Of a stretch of DNA of 7,223 nt, positions 5,665 through 7,223 are shown piece after piece. The translations under genes were made by a program, and so were the position numbers. This DNA comes from Lysobacterales bacterium (GTDB taxonomy: Bacteria; Pseudomonadota; Gammaproteobacteria; Xanthomonadales; SZUA-36). Each line of letters starts with the position of its first letter. Position 1 is the first letter of the stretch. The stretch lies in assembly GCA_009692275.1 (NCBI GenBank), contig SHZL01000143.1, forward strand, positions 1-7,223. The letters are read 5' to 3'. The notes beneath the pieces were generated by a model that ran no database searches, was not told the origin of the DNA, and worked only from the letters and a program-made list of their open reading frames with translations.

Positions 5665-7223
5665 ATGCTTGATTATATTCTGACGTTCGCTTTGAGGCGG
5701 CGCGGCCTGGTCCTCACACTGGTTGCTGCGTTTGCCGGGCTGGGTCTGTGGAATTTCGCCCGCCTGCCGATTGATGCCGTCCCGGACATCACCAACGTCC
5801 AGGTACAGATCAACACGGCTGCCCCAGGCTATACCCCCCTTGAAGTGGAACAGCGCGTAAGTTTTCCGCTGGAGAATGCCATGGCGGGATTGCCGAAACT
5901 GAGCTACAGCCGCTCAGTTTCGCGTTATGGCTTGTCGCAGATCACAGTAGTCTTCGAAGAAGGTACGGACATTTATTTCGCCCGGCAACAAGTGGGTGAG
6001 CGGCTCAATGCCGCCCGCTTTGCGCTCCCTGCAGTTGTCGAACCGGCGCTGGGTCCCATTGCGACCGGGCTCGGTGAAATCTTCATGTTCACCGTGGATG
6101 CCGAACCGGACGCGAGTAATCCAGATGGCTCCCCGATTACGCCCACCGATTTGCGCTCGATGCACGACTGGATCATTCGTCCACAGTTGCTGCGGGTTCC
6201 CGGTGTGGTCGAAGTAAACCCCATAGGCGGTTACAAAAAGGAAATCCTGATCGCACCGGATCCCGCCAGGCTGCTCGCGCACGCATTGACTTATAGCGAC
6301 ATTGTGCAGGCCATTGAACAAAACAATGACAACCGGGGCGCCGGGTTTATCGAACACAATGGCGCACAGTGGCTCATGCGGGTTCCGGGACAAGCGAGCC
6401 GCATACAGGACCTGGGTGAAATTGTCGTGCAACAGAATCAGGGGGTGCCCATTCGGGTAAAGGACGTAGCCGAAATCAGTCTGGGTGAAGAACTTCGCTC
6501 CGGCGCAGCGACCCAGAATGGGCGCGAGGTCGTGATGAGCACGGTGTTCATGCTGATTGGCGAAAACAGCCGGAAAGTGGCCAATGGGGTGGCAGAGAAA
6601 CTCAAGGAGATTCAAGCGAGTTTGCCCACCGGGATCACAGCGACAGCCGTTTACGACCGCACCGGGCTCGTTGACAAGACACTCAAAACGGTCCAGACCA
6701 ATCTGGTCGAGGGAGCGCTGCTGGTAATTGTTGTTTTGTTGCTGTTTTTGGGAAATGTGCGAGCTGCGTTGCTCACGGCTGCTGTCATTCCCATCACTAT
6801 GCTGATGACCATCACGGGGATGTTGCAGAGCAAGGTCAGCGCCAACCTTATGAGTCTTGGCGCTCTTGATTTTGGCCTTATCGTCGATGGTGCGGTGATC
6901 ATCGTCGAGAACTGCTTGCGCCGCCTGGGTGAGGAGGGGCACAACGGCGAGCTGTCATTAAAAGACCGCATGGAGGTGGTATCCGATGCTACCCGGGAGG
7001 TAATGCGTCCGGCACTGTTCGGTGTATTCATCATTACCGCAGTCTACATTCCCATCCTTGCCCTGACCGGAGTCGAGGGTAAGATGTTCCACCCCATGGG
7101 CATTACCGTGATTATTGCGCTGATCAGCGCGATGATCCTGTCGGTGACCTTTGTACCGGCGGGAATTGCACTGCTGTTTCGTAAACCCGTACAGGAGAAA
7201 AGCAACCCCATTGTTCGCAGTGC
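5665..7223 (+). CDS. czcA: CzcA-type heavy-metal RND efflux pump, N-terminal half (3' truncated)
   Basis: The frame runs without a stop from ATG 5665 to the window edge, giving 519 codons of a family usually near 1040 residues. AAGGG (5654-5658) lies six bases before the ATG, and the gap to czcB is 9 bp. Landmarks are: TM1 at about 15-32; RLPIDAVPDITNVQVQ (33-48); APGYTPLEVE (53-62); the porter domain with GPIATGLGEIF (130-140) and VNPIGGYKKEI (184-194); then TM2-TM6 from about 350. TM4 carries DFGLIVDGAVIIVEN with D402, D408 and E415. These are the same residues and numbers as the proton/cation relay of Cupriavidus CzcA, and differ from the AIGAMVD-type motif of Cu/Ag pumps such as CusA. The protein is the proton-driven inner-membrane engine that captures cations and passes them to CzcB/CzcC. 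Co/Zn/Cd specificity is inferred from motif and family. A 342-codon frame on the other strand across this gene is a shadow. Confidence 0.96.
   Translation, partial: MLDYILTFALRRRGLVLTLVAAFAGLGLWNFARLPIDAVPDITNVQVQINTAAPGYTPLEVEQRVSFPLENAMAGLPKLSYSRSVSRYGLSQITVVFEEGTDIYFARQQVGERLNAARFALPAVVEPALGPIATGLGEIFMFTVDAEPDASNPDGSPITPTDLRSMHDWIIRPQLLRVPGVVEVNPIGGYKKEILIAPDPARLLAHALTYSDIVQAIEQNNDNRGAGFIEHNGAQWLMRVPGQASRIQDLGEIVVQQNQGVPIRVKDVAEISLGEELRSGAATQNGREVVMSTVFMLIGENSRKVANGVAEKLKEIQASLPTGITATAVYDRTGLVDKTLKTVQTNLVEGALLVIVVLLLFLGNVRAALLTAAVIPITMLMTITGMLQSKVSANLMSLGALDFGLIVDGAVIIVENCLRRLGEEGHNGELSLKDRMEVVSDATREVMRPALFGVFIITAVYIPILALTGVEGKMFHPMGITVIIALISAMILSVTFVPAGIALLFRKPVQEKSNPIVRS

Noticed and set aside
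5914..6942. Open frame of 342 codons on the minus strand
   Set aside because: It lies wholly antisense to czcA, whose translation matches the RND family along the whole stretch. The antisense product has no recognisable domain or hydrophobic pattern, and such frames arise from codon bias.

Overview
The window looks like the chromosome of a Gram-negative proteobacterium. It encodes a TonB-dependent outer-membrane receptor, a lipoprotein adaptor with a bacterial lipobox, and an RND pump with its outer-membrane channel. Base composition is moderately GC-rich. The receptor's style recalls marine or environmental Gammaproteobacteria and sphingomonads, but no marker gene fixes the lineage. All convincing genes lie on the + strand.

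Left part (1-1498): the C-terminal ~498 residues of a TonB-dependent receptor; its N-terminal plug and signal peptide lie outside the window. A short gap (1499-1577) holds a strong GC-rich hairpin overlapped by a perfect 15-bp palindrome. Next comes a membrane-anchored alpha/beta hydrolase (1578-2549) with an intact Ser-Asp-His triad. Its link to either neighbour is unclear.

Right part (2550-7223): a heavy-metal efflux locus. A 113-bp gap with a weak promoter candidate precedes a 118-residue two-helix membrane protein (2663-3019) whose putative periplasmic loop carries two His-x-His pairs. A 102-bp gap with an 11-bp hairpin follows. Then come the three parts of a CzcCBA-type tripartite pump in close order: outer-membrane channel (czcC, 3122-4402), periplasmic adaptor lipoprotein (czcB, 4399-5655, overlapping czcC by 4 bases) and the inner-membrane RND pump (czcA, from 5665, cut by the window edge). 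Together they should move divalent cations (Co/Zn/Cd class) out through both membranes using the proton gradient. The pump's transmembrane relay D402/D408/E415 matches Cupriavidus CzcA in motif and in residue numbering.

The core genes are of known type. The less explained parts are the small His-pair membrane protein in the position where czcI sits in Cupriavidus, the structured gaps at 1534-1573 and 3037-3061, and the absence of any recognisable metal regulator inside the window. I saw no rRNA, tRNA, CRISPR array, insertion sequence or phage gene.
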